This document shows positions 18,508 to 27,077 of a stretch of DNA of 64,000 nucleotides, piece after piece. The notes under the pieces were generated by a model. It saw nothing but the letters and a program-made list of their open reading frames with translations. It was not told the origin of the DNA and searched no databases. A program made the translations under genes and the position numbers. This stretch comes from Planctomycetota bacterium. GTDB lineage: Bacteria; Planctomycetota; Phycisphaerae; WQYP01. The stretch is from contig JAJZDN010000007.1 in NCBI GenBank assembly GCA_021805985.1, positions 30,155 to 94,154 of the forward strand. Reading direction: 5' to 3'. Numbering within the stretch: position 1 is the stretch's first letter; every line of letters begins with the position of its first letter.

Positions 18508-18733
18508 AACCATCGTATCGGAAAAGGGACAAATTACCATTCCAAAGTTGTTACGACGGAGGCTGGGGCTGCGCAAGGGTCAGGTGCTGGAAGTCCGTGA
18601 GGAAGCAGGCCGGCTCACGCTTACCAAATCCGGTGTGGACGATCCGGTTGCGGCAGCTTATGGAATACTTAAGCTTAATAAGTCCACGGATCAACTCATC
18701 ACCGAACTTCGTGGGAAGGCACTCCGCCGATGA
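18503..18733 (+). CDS. vapB: VapB-type antitoxin (SpoVT/AbrB DNA-binding fold)
   Basis: 76 aa. The N-terminal swapped-hairpin AbrB domain is clear: 'MKTIVSEKGQITIPKLLRRR', 'LGLRKGQVLEV'. The C-terminal part (about 45-76) should wrap around the toxin. It binds the operator overlapping its own promoter and neutralises the PIN toxin. The stop overlaps the toxin start (ATGATAA, 4 bases), a translational coupling normal for TA pairs. No useful SD is present, consistent with a leaderless transcript. Confidence 0.88.
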   Translation: MKTIVSEKGQITIPKLLRRRLGLRKGQVLEVREEAGRLTLTKSGVDDPVAAAYGILKLNKSTDQLITELRGKALRR

Positions 18734-19146
18734 TAACCGCCATTGACACTAGTATTCTGCTGGATGTGTTTGGTGCCGACAACACATTCGGCCGGTCGTC
18801 GATGGAATTGCTGCAACGCGCCATCGCAGAAGGTCAACTCGTCGCGTGCGAAGTGGTCTGGGTGGAGGTTGGAGGATTCTTCGCCTCGACGTCGGCGGCG
18901 GGCACCGCAATGCAGCAGTTGGGCGTGGAATTCACCCCCCTGACACTTAAGACCGCATTGGAAGCATCGCAGACTTGGCGGAATTACCGCCGTGCCGGCG
19001 GGCCGCGGAACCGGGTGGTGGCGGATTTTCTGATCGGTGCGCACGCACTGCACCAGGCGGATCGCCTGCTGACCAGAGATCGCGGCTTTTATCGCGATTA
19101 CTTCAAGCCGCTTACTATCCTGGCCCCCGGAGGCCATCATGAATAA
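18730..19146 (+). CDS. vapC: VapC-type PIN-domain toxin (ribonuclease)
   Basis: 138 aa. PIN domain with Asp6 in 'MITAIDTSILLDVF', a conserved Glu in 'ACEVVWVEVGGFF' and the distal acidic cluster 'VVADFLIGAHA...LLTRDRGFY'. These acidic residues hold Mg2+ for RNA cleavage; VapC toxins usually cut tRNA or rRNA. Coupled to vapB by a 4-base overlap. All expected acidic residues appear, so the toxin is probably functional. Confidence 0.9.
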   Translation: MITAIDTSILLDVFGADNTFGRSSMELLQRAIAEGQLVACEVVWVEVGGFFASTSAAGTAMQQLGVEFTPLTLKTALEASQTWRNYRRAGGPRNRVVADFLIGAHALHQADRLLTRDRGFYRDYFKPLTILAPGGHHE

Positions 19147-19431
19147 ATGGGCTATTGCATCGCCCATTTCCACTATCGGAAAGAGAAAACATCAATGCCT
19201 ACCAGCGACTGCCCTTCCAGCGGCGCTGATGCCGGCAATTTTAGCATGATGCACCATAACGGCAGGGCCGCGGGAGGCGGTAATGCTGCTATTTTGAAAC
19301 CGTATATCGCGTGCGTCTGCGATAATCATCCCCGTCTTCATTTTTACCCGAGGCGTAAAGAGTTGATTGGTGAAAATCCGGCGATGACAATTATCCCAAT
19401 TTCGTGCGCCATCAAGACATGGTCGCGCGCA

Positions 19432-19733
19432 CTATGGCTTAAATTTAGGTATAGCCCTTTTCATAAATTCGTCAAAAAGCGGGACGGTGAAGGCCATATC
19501 ACCGTATGCGGGACTGTAGATCATCCCCTTTTTTATCAGGCTGCCACGCACAGGCCCACGGCTGGTAACCTTATACATGAAGTTTTTCAGCAATGTCGCT
19601 GGTGCGCATGGCCCCGGAATCGAGTTCAGCCATGGCTCGGAGATACGTTTTCTCTGCGGGCGTAAGCCGCTCATAACGGACGCGGAAGAAATTTGCATCA
19701 AGAGCCGTTACTCGGAAAGAATTCTAAGGCACC
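19432..19733 (-). pseudogene. Frameshifted C-terminal remnant of an AAA-family ATPase
   Basis: Two minus frames join into one recognisable tail. The first frame reads 'ALDANFFRVRYERLTPAEKT', 'YLRAMAELDSGAMRTSDIAE' and stops. The second frame (track ORF 19432..19701) continues 'KVTSRGPVRGSLIKKGMIYS' and 'AFTVPLFDEFMKRAIP'. This is the winged-helix end seen in archaeal-type/ORC-like AAA ATPases, where 'R..LI.KGLIYSP.HG...FTVPLF..F..R' is characteristic. The P-loop and Walker B parts are gone, and a stop sits just upstream at about 19735. A single indel near 19572 explains the frame change. Confidence 0.65.
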
Positions 19734-19891
19734 GTACAACCAGGATTTTAGGGCGAGGGCACCTGTCAAACCGCGACTGCCCCTGTCGCACAACCCCGCA
19801 GCGTACACTTTGTTCCGCTGCGCGGGCCGCCGGGGCTTAACATGCCGCGAATAAGGAGCATCGGTTCACGGGCGCTGGAATAATTGCCACG
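19734..19891. other. Decayed spacer next to the ATPase remnant
   Basis: No gene seen here, nor in 19147-19431 between vapC and the remnant. The track's + ORF 19147..19665 is antisense to the pseudogene and shows no family resemblance. Confidence 0.45.
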
Positions 19892-21046
19892 CTATTCCAG
19901 CGCCTGATTGCGGCGAAATGCGGCGGGGGTTTCGCCGGTGACTTGCCGAAAGACGCGGCAAAGGCGGCCAGCGCTGCCGAATCCGCTGCGTTGTGCCACC
20001 ACGGAAAGTTTAATATCCGTGGTAACCAGAAGGTTTTTCGCCCGCGCGATGCGACATCGCTGAACTTCGTCAAGAATGCTACGGCCAATGAGTTCTCGGA
20101 AGCGGTGCTCCAATGTACGCCTGCGGGTGGGCACAATTCGCAGCACTTCAGTAACGCCGATGCCGCGGTGGGCGTTGGCCTGAATAAATCTGACGGCGGA
20201 TAGGACCTCGGTGTCCTCAATGGCAAAAATATCCGTGGATTGTCGCTCTACCACCCGCACGGGTTGTATCAGCAACGGATTGGCGACACGTTTTCCCTCC
20301 ATGAGTTCTGCCAAAGCCTTGCCGGCCTCCCACCCGATCCGCTCAGCACCGGTATCAATGCTGGATAGTGGGGGCCGTGACATTTGGCAGAGAAGTTCCT
20401 CGTCGTCAACTCCCAGAATAGCCGCCTGATCCGGCACTCGAATTCCTTCCTGATTGCACAATTCCGAAAGTGTCAGCGCCCAGTCATCGTCAATCGCAAA
20501 AATTCCGACGGGCTTCGGAAGCTCGCGCAGCCATTTACGTAATGTTTTGTCCGGCGTGGTACGGAATGCTACCGACCACGAGACAGTCGGCCGGGCCACT
20601 TCACCGATTCTGAAACAGGTTACGTTGGCGGCGGCAAGCGTTGCGACAAATCCATCGCGTCGTTCGGTTGCAAATTTTGCAGAGGTCTCGCCAATAATAG
20701 CGAGATTCTTAAATCCGCGCTGCAATAGATACTCGGCACCCATTCGGCCGACCGCAACATCATCAATGCTCACGCGTATTGAGCCGGGAAGGTCAAACCA
20801 GTTGAAGACATCGATGGTTGGCAAGGAAAATCCTCGCAGCAACTGTTTTACGCTCTGATCATGGTACCCAGCTATGATCCCATCAGGACGCCACTTGCGA
20901 AGTGCTTGGAGTTCTTTGGATTTTAATTCACAGCCTTGATATAACCATTCGGGGCGCGTTTCCATGAATCGTAGAAGCCCCCGAATTACATCTTCTCTGT
21001 AGCCGACGGCCAGTTCGATGACGATAGCGATACGCTTCGTGGTCAT
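19892..21046 (-). CDS. AraC-family transcriptional regulator with LacI-type sugar-sensing domain (XylR-like)
   Basis: 384 aa. The ATG at 21046 has GGAG 6-7 bases before it and begins 'MTTKRIAIVIELAVGYREDV'; the track's earlier 66 residues are unrelated. Residues 1-270 resemble the periplasmic-binding-protein fold of LacI regulators and XylR ('WRPDGIIAGY', 'AAILGVDDEELLCQM', 'PPLSSIDTGAERIGWEAGKA'). The last 100 residues are a double helix-turn-helix AraC domain ('RAKNLLVTTDIKLSVVAQRS'). It probably activates sugar-utilisation genes on binding a sugar. It is divergent from the PEP-CTERM gene, so the downstream hydrolase set is the natural target. Confidence 0.9.
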   Translation of the reverse strand: MTTKRIAIVIELAVGYREDVIRGLLRFMETRPEWLYQGCELKSKELQALRKWRPDGIIAGYHDQSVKQLLRGFSLPTIDVFNWFDLPGSIRVSIDDVAVGRMGAEYLLQRGFKNLAIIGETSAKFATERRDGFVATLAAANVTCFRIGEVARPTVSWSVAFRTTPDKTLRKWLRELPKPVGIFAIDDDWALTLSELCNQEGIRVPDQAAILGVDDEELLCQMSRPPLSSIDTGAERIGWEAGKALAELMEGKRVANPLLIQPVRVVERQSTDIFAIEDTEVLSAVRFIQANAHRGIGVTEVLRIVPTRRRTLEHRFRELIGRSILDEVQRCRIARAKNLLVTTDIKLSVVAQRSGFGSAGRLCRVFRQVTGETPAAFRRNQALE

Positions 21047-21649
21047 GGATATCTCCAAAGTATTAGTTGCCACAGCGTACCGCACTTTCTCTATGCCGGT
21101 CAATTGGCCCACAACGTATGGCCGCTGGTTTATTTTCGGCTGCGGGAGGATCATGCCGCCGAGCGGTCCGCATTCCAGCCCACAAACATCCAACCGTTGA
21201 CGTACACTGACACTTTGGCCGAAGGCCGGTGGGAACAACATCAAAAACCTGAAGAACCAAGCGTGGGAGTCGCTTGCGCGAAACGCACATAGTTTTGCCG
21301 CGTTACGCCAATTTCACGAGTTATAGTAAGTTCATTGGCGGAAGCAATCTGCACGCCAAGCTTTTGCAAAATGTCTGTCGCCAAAGCAATTCTGCAGAGG
21401 GCGGCGGGTAGAAGGTTGGATGAACAGGAAAGGAGGCTGGTAGAACGCATGACGCCTGGATCCCATGTGGCCGCCGCAGCCGCATGGCCGAGGCGGGTAT
21501 CCCTTGTACTGTATGCGGAAAAGCCCACGCCCGTAATTGCCGCCCGGATTTTTGGCCGAGCAGTGCACGCTACGGCGTTAACGCTCCACAATTTCTGACC
21601 GCGCGGTTAGGTGGGAGCTGAGGTTCTGAACTTTTTTGGAGAAATGACC
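21047..21649. other. 600-base divergent regulatory region
   Basis: Lies between the XylR-like regulator and the PEP-CTERM gene. No ORF in it resembles a protein family and no tRNA or strong hairpin is visible. It probably holds the regulator's binding sites, but I could not define a repeat pair with confidence. Confidence 0.45.
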
Positions 21650-22423
21650 ATGTTTTCAAAATTTTCTTTCGCGCGTTTTCCCTTATCAAACGTCTCGGCG
21701 GTCGTCGGCATCGCCGTCGCCGGGATAGCACTGTCCACGACGGGTGTTGACGGCGGAACCATTTCCGGCACAATGGCTGCGGCCCCGGCAAGTTCGGCCA
21801 CCAGCCCCATTGATATCAGCACGGGTGCGTCAGACTGGGTCTATTTCGGTCTGAACAGCGCTGGCTCGTACAGCATCACCCCAAGTACCAAGGCAGGCGG
21901 TCCCAATTCTTTTAGCGCGTTGACGGGCGGTAATTTAGTCGACGGATTTCAAAATGGAACCACTCCTCAATACGCTACGGGGCTTAACTTCGTATCCTTC
22001 AGTGGCGGAGCTCCGACATCTTCTGACAATTCGAATATCTACGCTTATTCCAGTTTTACACCGTCGTCCTTTTCATTCACCCAGACGCTTTTGGGATCGT
22101 CAGAGGTTATGGACGTTTATCTCAACGCATATAATGCGAATCATGACATTACTGCAAACCTTAGCTCCGGCGGAAGTTATACCTTCGATAATGCGCTTCC
22201 ACAAAGCGGCGTCGCTGGTGAGCTTGCGTTGAATATTACCGGCTCACCGGGAGATACACTGACTTTCTCCGACACGGCGGTGAGCACCGGGCAATATGCC
22301 AATATCGGCATTCAGGCGGTGACTGTCACTGCGGTGCCGGAGCCGACCACAATCGGCCTGATAGCCCTGGCAGGTTCTGTAGCACTGATTGCCCGGAAAA
22401 GAGTGCTACGGAAAAAGGTTTGA
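21650..22423 (+). CDS. PEP-CTERM sorting-domain exported protein
   Basis: 257 aa. The ATG at 21650 has GGAG 8 bases upstream. A hydrophobic N-terminal segment ('VVGIAVAGIALSTTG') acts as signal. The body is Ser/Gly/Thr-rich and beta-like. The C-terminus 'VPEPTTIGLIALAGSVALIA' followed by 'RKR' is a textbook PEP-CTERM signal: VPEP, transmembrane helix, basic tail. Such proteins are processed by an exosortase and displayed at the surface, often with exopolysaccharide. The function of the body is unknown. No exosortase is in this window. A strong terminator follows. Confidence 0.88.
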   Translation: MFSKFSFARFPLSNVSAVVGIAVAGIALSTTGVDGGTISGTMAAAPASSATSPIDISTGASDWVYFGLNSAGSYSITPSTKAGGPNSFSALTGGNLVDGFQNGTTPQYATGLNFVSFSGGAPTSSDNSNIYAYSSFTPSSFSFTQTLLGSSEVMDVYLNAYNANHDITANLSSGGSYTFDNALPQSGVAGELALNITGSPGDTLTFSDTAVSTGQYANIGIQAVTVTAVPEPTTIGLIALAGSVALIARKRVLRKKV

Positions 22424-22431
22424 TGCCTCCC

Positions 22432-22475
22432 AAGGTAGGGCCGCAGCCTAATGCGACGCGACGGCCCTACCTTTT
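22432..22475 (+). terminator. Terminator after the PEP-CTERM gene
   Basis: A perfect 12-bp stem AAGGTAGGGCCG/CGGCCCTACCTT with an 18-nt loop, followed by TTTT, 8 bases after the stop codon. Confidence 0.85.
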
Positions 22476-22544
22476 AGTGGGGCTGTCGTTGTTTTAGCGT
22501 CGCTTCCAGACATAAAAATGTCCACATTTTCAGGAGATACATCC

Positions 22545-23414
22545 ATGGCATTTTCTTTTACACAAACGAGGCGTGGCTTTACGCTCATTGAACTTTTAGT
22601 GGTAATTTCAATTATTTCATTGCTCATTGCGCTGTTGCTTCCGGCACTTGCTTCAGCGGAAAAGGATGCGCAGGCAGTTCAATGCTCCGCCAAGCTTCGA
22701 TCTTTGGGGCAACTGACAGAGGAGTACGTAGATACAAGCGGAGGCCTGTATCCCTATGGTTACAATGCGGGGTCAGGTGCCGGCGATTTGGCCGCAGGCA
22801 GCAGTTGGTTCGATATGCTCAACGACTATTATGTTGGCGACGTGCCCTATGTCGGATGGTGGAATCTTCGAAATAACTACACTCCGCCGGTTGTTCAGAA
22901 ATGGCAGGGGTTATTTTACTGCCCGTCGGCCGTTATAACGCCCACGCTTTTGCAGGCAGTAGAATACGGAGCGAACCCCAATATATTTGTATATGTCAAT
23001 GAACCGGCATGGTGGTTTGGCGGCGGACCGGAGCCCAGCATGGTCAGGGATGCTGAAATCAAATCTCCGGCCCATGTCATTATGATGGGGGACGCCAATC
23101 AGGATGCCCCGCAGGGCAGTAGCGAGGCCATCTTTAACTGGACGACTCCCGGTTGGCTGCCGACCACCACTCCCACAACTGAAGTAATCCCGGCGGGCTG
23201 GCCAGAAGGTATGAGCAATACCGATGCCGCGGACTGGAATACCTGCGGATTGCGGTATCGGCACGGGCTTAATGCGGTTAACGTTCCAGGGCTGGGGGCA
23301 GCCTTAGGCTCGGGAAACTCGGATACCGGGTATGCCAATGCGGTCTTCTGTGACGGCCACGCCGCCCCGGTGCAGGCTAACACGTTACGCTACTATAATG
23401 TGACGATTCGCTAA
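22545..23414 (+). CDS. Prepilin-type N-terminal cleavage protein with H-X9-DG C-terminal domain
   Basis: 289 aa. AGGAG lies 8 bases before the ATG at 22545. The type IV prepilin signal 'RRGFTLIELLVVISIISLLI' with the G/F cleavage site and Glu+5 is perfect. The C-terminal region carries the planctomycete/PVC 'H-x9-DG' hallmark near 'NAVFCDGHAAPVQ'. Such pseudopilin-like proteins are strongly expanded in these bacteria and often sit beside sugar-degradation genes. Their job, perhaps in a type II-like secretion or surface structure, is not established. It lies between two terminators, so it is a single-gene transcript. Confidence 0.9.
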   Translation: MAFSFTQTRRGFTLIELLVVISIISLLIALLLPALASAEKDAQAVQCSAKLRSLGQLTEEYVDTSGGLYPYGYNAGSGAGDLAAGSSWFDMLNDYYVGDVPYVGWWNLRNNYTPPVVQKWQGLFYCPSAVITPTLLQAVEYGANPNIFVYVNEPAWWFGGGPEPSMVRDAEIKSPAHVIMMGDANQDAPQGSSEAIFNWTTPGWLPTTTPTTEVIPAGWPEGMSNTDAADWNTCGLRYRHGLNAVNVPGLGAALGSGNSDTGYANAVFCDGHAAPVQANTLRYYNVTIR

Positions 23415-23483
23415 GTTCCCGGTTGGCAGCCAAACAATTGGATTCGCCTGCCATACCCAGTCGTAGTAACGGATCAATCTCGT

Positions 23484-23536
23484 AGTCGGCTCCCGCGCAG
23501 TGAAGTAGGCGGTCTGCAGGGAGCCGGCTTTTTTTT
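23484..23536 (+). terminator. Terminator after the H-X9-DG prepilin gene
   Basis: An 11-bp stem AGTCGGCTCCC/GGGAGCCGGCT (one T-G wobble) with a 24-nt loop, followed by a run of eight T residues. Confidence 0.85.
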
Positions 23537-23619
23537 GCTTCTGGCAACTATCCATTATAGTGCCGGTGTAATTCCGATTTACAGGCGGATAACCCAGTTT
23601 CTATCTCAGGAGAATACGC

Positions 23620-25818
23620 TTGACCAGATTTACTCACAGGCTTGCGTTATGCCTCGCGGTTCTTTTAGGCGCTGCTACTGCAAACGCCGATGCTCATACC
23701 ATGGTCCATGCACGCGTGAAAGCTGTTGACCACTGCCCCACTTTGTTTATTGCAGGAAAGCGGGTTCCTCCGCTGGCGCTTTACGTCTACATCGATTTTC
23801 AATTTCCGTTGAGTATGTCGGCTTCCGCTGCGGAAATAAAATTGGCCGCCGCACACGGCGTTAATATTATTACTTTTCCCGTTGGTCTGCCGAATCCGGC
23901 ACATCCGTTTGCCAATCATACACTCGATCGCCTCAGCGCTTTTATTTTGAAAAACAATCCAAAGGCGTGGCTGTTGCCCCGCATCTGGTGCGGCGTACCT
24001 GGCTTTGATGCGGCGCACCATTCGCAGCTAATTAAATACGCCGACGGACAACGCCCGCAGTGCTCACCGGCGTCCGGTCTTTGGTATCACGCAGTAGCCA
24101 GCGATCTGAAGTTGTTTATCAAGCACGTGCAACATTCACCCGTCCTTGCCGACCGCGTTATTGGATATCATATCTGCCATGGGAATACCGGAGAATGGTT
24201 TACTCCGGGATTCTGGAATAAAGTTCGACCAGGATTTGATTATTCCAAACCCAATCAGGCGGGTTTTAAAAAATGGCTGCGGAAGCGGTATAGGACAAAC
24301 GCCGCATTGCGCGCCGCCTGGCACAATAGACGTATCCGTTTTGGCTTGGCTGATATTCCTCCGGCACAGGCCGCCAATGCCTATCCATTTTATCGCCCGG
24401 ATGAACAGAATTATGTTGACTATATGCGATATCAAAGCGACATGGCGGTGCATCGGATTTCACAATTTGCGGAAGTTATAAAGCGACAAACTTCGGGCCA
24501 TTCCTTGGTGGTTACCTTTTACGGTTACGGGTTTTCCCTTCCAACCCCAGATAGCTCCGATGGGGCACTTGGCAAACTGCTTCGATGCCCCTATATCGAT
24601 GCCGTTGCGTGTCCCGTGGACTACGCGTTTCGCCAACCCGGCGGTGCCCCGCCGCTGGAGGGTGCGCAGGATAGTGCCGCGTTGCATGGCAAGCTATGGA
24701 TGATGGAGGATGACACGAGCACATTTTTGGATACCACGAAGCATTCCGGCCCGGGGTTTTATGCCCGGTGTGTTAATCTGAATCAGACCATCGCCGTACA
24801 CCGCAGGAATTTCGGGCAGGTGCTCATCCATCGTATGGGAATGTGGTGGATGGACCTTCAAGGCAAGGGATGGCTCAACAGCAACGGCATATGGAAAAAC
24901 ATCGGAAAACTGCGTGCTATTTATGCGAGATATGGCGGACGTTCGCAATACAAACCTGAGGTTGCGGTGATTTTGGATGAAAGATCCAGCAACCATGCTC
25001 GTGTCGGACCGATAGATATGCCGCTCTTAGGCGCGCTTACGTTCAATCCTGGTCAGTTCTTCCGTTGCGGGACAGGTGTGGGATGTTATCTGATGTCGGA
25101 TATTAACAACCGTCACTTTCCTCCAGCAAAGGTCATTATTTTTCTTAACGCCTGGCACGTAAGCGCCGCCAGACGCAGGGAAATAAGGGCAAAGCTGGAA
25201 TCGCGAGGACGCACTCTAATCTGGATTTACGGTGCAGGCTTTATAAAGCGCGATACCATTAATGTCGGTGCGGCCAGCCGGCTGGCAGGCATGAAATTGC
25301 GGTTACTCCCTCCCAGCAGCCTCCCCGGCAGTCAAATCATCGCCAGCAACAAACTCGGCCTGCCAATGCAGCACATTGCCGGACTTAATGCCTCCATAGC
25401 CACATTCGGGATATTCCGCCATGCGACGGACACACCCAGCTTCGCCGTAGCAGACCATTCCGCGATGGCGCTGGCGCGCTATGACAATTCCAAGTCCGTT
25501 TCAGTTGCTTTGGTCCGCCATAAAAGCTACAACTCTATTTTTATTGGTGATCCTCGCCCGTCCGCAGCATTCTGGCGGTCATTATTTCCGCGTCTTGGCG
25601 TGCCGGTTTACCTGAATACCAACGATGCTTTTGAAACCGACGGAAGTCTGATGATGATCAGCAGTGATGGCATAGCGGGCGATCGCACCATCACGTTGCC
25701 CCACAGAAGTTCCATCTACGACCTGTCTAATGGAAAGTGTTTAGCGACCCATGTAAACACCTTCAAGTTCCGCATGCGCCGCTTTCAGACCAAGTTGCTG
25801 CGCGTTGTGCCTGAATAG
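23620..25818 (+). CDS. Secreted glycoside hydrolase, beta-galactosidase-like (GH42-type barrel)
   Basis: 732 aa from a TTG start: AGGAG is 7 bases before it and no ATG occurs until well past the signal peptide ('LALCLAVLLGAATANA'). The barrel region contains 'GYHICHGNTGEWF' (candidate acid/base Glu), a 'FYRPDEQNYVDYMRYQSD' helix and 'LWMMEDDTS' (candidate nucleophile Glu). After about 430 the sequence resembles the GH42 trimerisation/amidotransferase-like domain ('VIFLNAWHVSAARRREIRAK'). It probably cleaves beta-linked sugars outside the cytoplasm. It lies downstream of the XylR-like regulator's divergent region, with its own terminator-bounded unit. Family assignment is by motif only; a DUF4434/GH-A relative is possible. 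Confidence 0.65.
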   Translation: MTRFTHRLALCLAVLLGAATANADAHTMVHARVKAVDHCPTLFIAGKRVPPLALYVYIDFQFPLSMSASAAEIKLAAAHGVNIITFPVGLPNPAHPFANHTLDRLSAFILKNNPKAWLLPRIWCGVPGFDAAHHSQLIKYADGQRPQCSPASGLWYHAVASDLKLFIKHVQHSPVLADRVIGYHICHGNTGEWFTPGFWNKVRPGFDYSKPNQAGFKKWLRKRYRTNAALRAAWHNRRIRFGLADIPPAQAANAYPFYRPDEQNYVDYMRYQSDMAVHRISQFAEVIKRQTSGHSLVVTFYGYGFSLPTPDSSDGALGKLLRCPYIDAVACPVDYAFRQPGGAPPLEGAQDSAALHGKLWMMEDDTSTFLDTTKHSGPGFYARCVNLNQTIAVHRRNFGQVLIHRMGMWWMDLQGKGWLNSNGIWKNIGKLRAIYARYGGRSQYKPEVAVILDERSSNHARVGPIDMPLLGALTFNPGQFFRCGTGVGCYLMSDINNRHFPPAKVIIFLNAWHVSAARRREIRAKLESRGRTLIWIYGAGFIKRDTINVGAASRLAGMKLRLLPPSSLPGSQIIASNKLGLPMQHIAGLNASIATFGIFRHATDTPSFAVADHSAMALARYDNSKSVSVALVRHKSYNSIFIGDPRPSAAFWRSLFPRLGVPVYLNTNDAFETDGSLMMISSDGIAGDRTITLPHRSSIYDLSNGKCLATHVNTFKFRMRRFQTKLLRVVPE

Positions 25819-26076
25819 ATCTTTAGCGGCTGGAAAGTTGCACGACAATTTCCGGAGTCGCTTTGTGAAACTCTTTTTCTCCGGTGTGTCGGCCCTGGGA
25901 AGCCGTGACGGTGAATAATCCGGTTCGGCCGTCTGGGTGAATCGCTTTTCTGACAGTGTTCCAGGATTCATTTCTGACGCGGCCGGTTGCTGAAAAACTC
26001 AAATGCGTTGAGAATGATGCTTTGAAGACCGGCATGTGCCGGTGCTGAAATTTTGACCATCCATAAGGAGTTCGTA

Positions 26077-26577
26077 ATGGCTAATATTACTTTCAAAGGC
26101 AGTCCTATTCACACCGGTGGCGACGTTCCAAAGGTGGGCGGAAAGCTCCCGGCTTTTACCTTGACCAAAACGGATTTAAGTTTGTTGAAATCTACAGAAC
26201 TGACGTCCAAGACGATCATCCTCAACATATTTCCCAGTATTGATACATCGGTTTGCGCCCGGTCGGTTCGCCAATTTAATGTCGACGCGGCAGGTCTTGC
26301 CAATACCACGGTCTTGTGTATCTCCGCGGATCTTCCGTTTGCACAAAACCGTTTTTGCGGGGCCGAGGGAATTAAGAATGTTGTGATGCTTTCAACATTC
26401 CGCCATCCGGAATTCGGCAATGTCACAGGCTTAACTATTGCGGATGGGCCGTTGGCTGGTCTGCTGGCGCGAGCGGTGATCGTGGCCGATGGCACCGGAA
26501 CGATTAAATATGTGCAATTAGTTCCAGAAATCGGACAGGAACCCGATTACGCCGGGGCCATTGCTGCTGCAAAATAA
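26077..26577 (+). CDS. tpx: Thiol peroxidase (atypical 2-Cys peroxiredoxin)
   Basis: 166 aa. Reduces lipid and other hydroperoxides with thioredoxin. The peroxidatic Cys60 in 'IDTSVCARSVRQFN' and resolving Cys94 in 'FAQNRFCGAEG' match E. coli Tpx spacing. The 'SADLPFAQNRFC' and 'LLARAVIVADGTG' blocks are standard. SD AAGGAG is 6 bases before the ATG at 26077. Single-gene unit. Confidence 0.96.
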   Translation: MANITFKGSPIHTGGDVPKVGGKLPAFTLTKTDLSLLKSTELTSKTIILNIFPSIDTSVCARSVRQFNVDAAGLANTTVLCISADLPFAQNRFCGAEGIKNVVMLSTFRHPEFGNVTGLTIADGPLAGLLARAVIVADGTGTIKYVQLVPEIGQEPDYAGAIAAAK

Positions 26578-26666
26578 TCAGGAAACGCTGCACATCCGGC
26601 TCTTTTCGGTTGATTGCGATTGGGCGTTAAGCTACCATTACTAATTGTAATGGAGGCATGTTTCCT

Positions 26667-27077
26667 ATGATTCATACAATTTTAGCAACAGATTTGCACG
26701 TTCCCGATGGCGTCCGGAGGCTGGTGAAGCACCATTTGCGTTTCAAGGATGAACCGCTGCTCATGGCCATCGTATTCAAGCCCCGGCGGGCAAAGTCGGA
26801 TATTGTCCTGTTTGAGGTTATAGAAAATTTTGGTGCCGGAGCAGTTGATGCTGATCAGGAACTGTTTGAAGTCAGTCTCGGCACCAATTCCGGAGTCGAG
26901 CTCGACCCGGGACAGAGACTCCGCCTGGTTCTTACTAACCCCGATGAATTTCGGCAGGCTGTCAGGGATGGGTGGTCGGGTATTCAAGATTTGACCAAGG
27001 CTATTGATCGCGGAGATTTCAAAGTTTTGCATTGCCCTCGTAACCAAGCTGGACTTCGAGAATTGATCAATGCTTGA
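26667..27077 (+). CDS. Unknown protein paired with a HEPN gene
   Basis: 136 aa. GGAGG lies 10 bases before the ATG at 26667; an in-frame ATG at 26658 is only 1 base from that SD and less likely. No family recognised. It reads as a compact soluble alpha/beta protein ('PLLMAIVFKPRRAKSDIVLF', 'DPGQRLRLVL'), with no GSxFS motif of MNT nucleotidyltransferases and no signal peptide. It overlaps the HEPN gene by 8 bases, so the two are co-translated; this is the layout of HEPN-based toxin-antitoxin pairs, where this would be the antitoxin. That is inference. Confidence 0.65.
   Translation: MIHTILATDLHVPDGVRRLVKHHLRFKDEPLLMAIVFKPRRAKSDIVLFEVIENFGAGAVDADQELFEVSLGTNSGVELDPGQRLRLVLTNPDEFRQAVRDGWSGIQDLTKAIDRGDFKVLHCPRNQAGLRELINA

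Noticed and set aside
19147-19665. 172-codon + ORF following vapC as a third TA gene
   Set aside because: No SD, no family resemblance, cysteine/proline/arginine-rich, and it is antisense to the recognisable AAA ATPase remnant.
21335-21598. 87-codon + ORF in the large regulatory gap
   Set aside because: No SD and no recognisable domain; the antisense frames are equally open, so it is probably chance.
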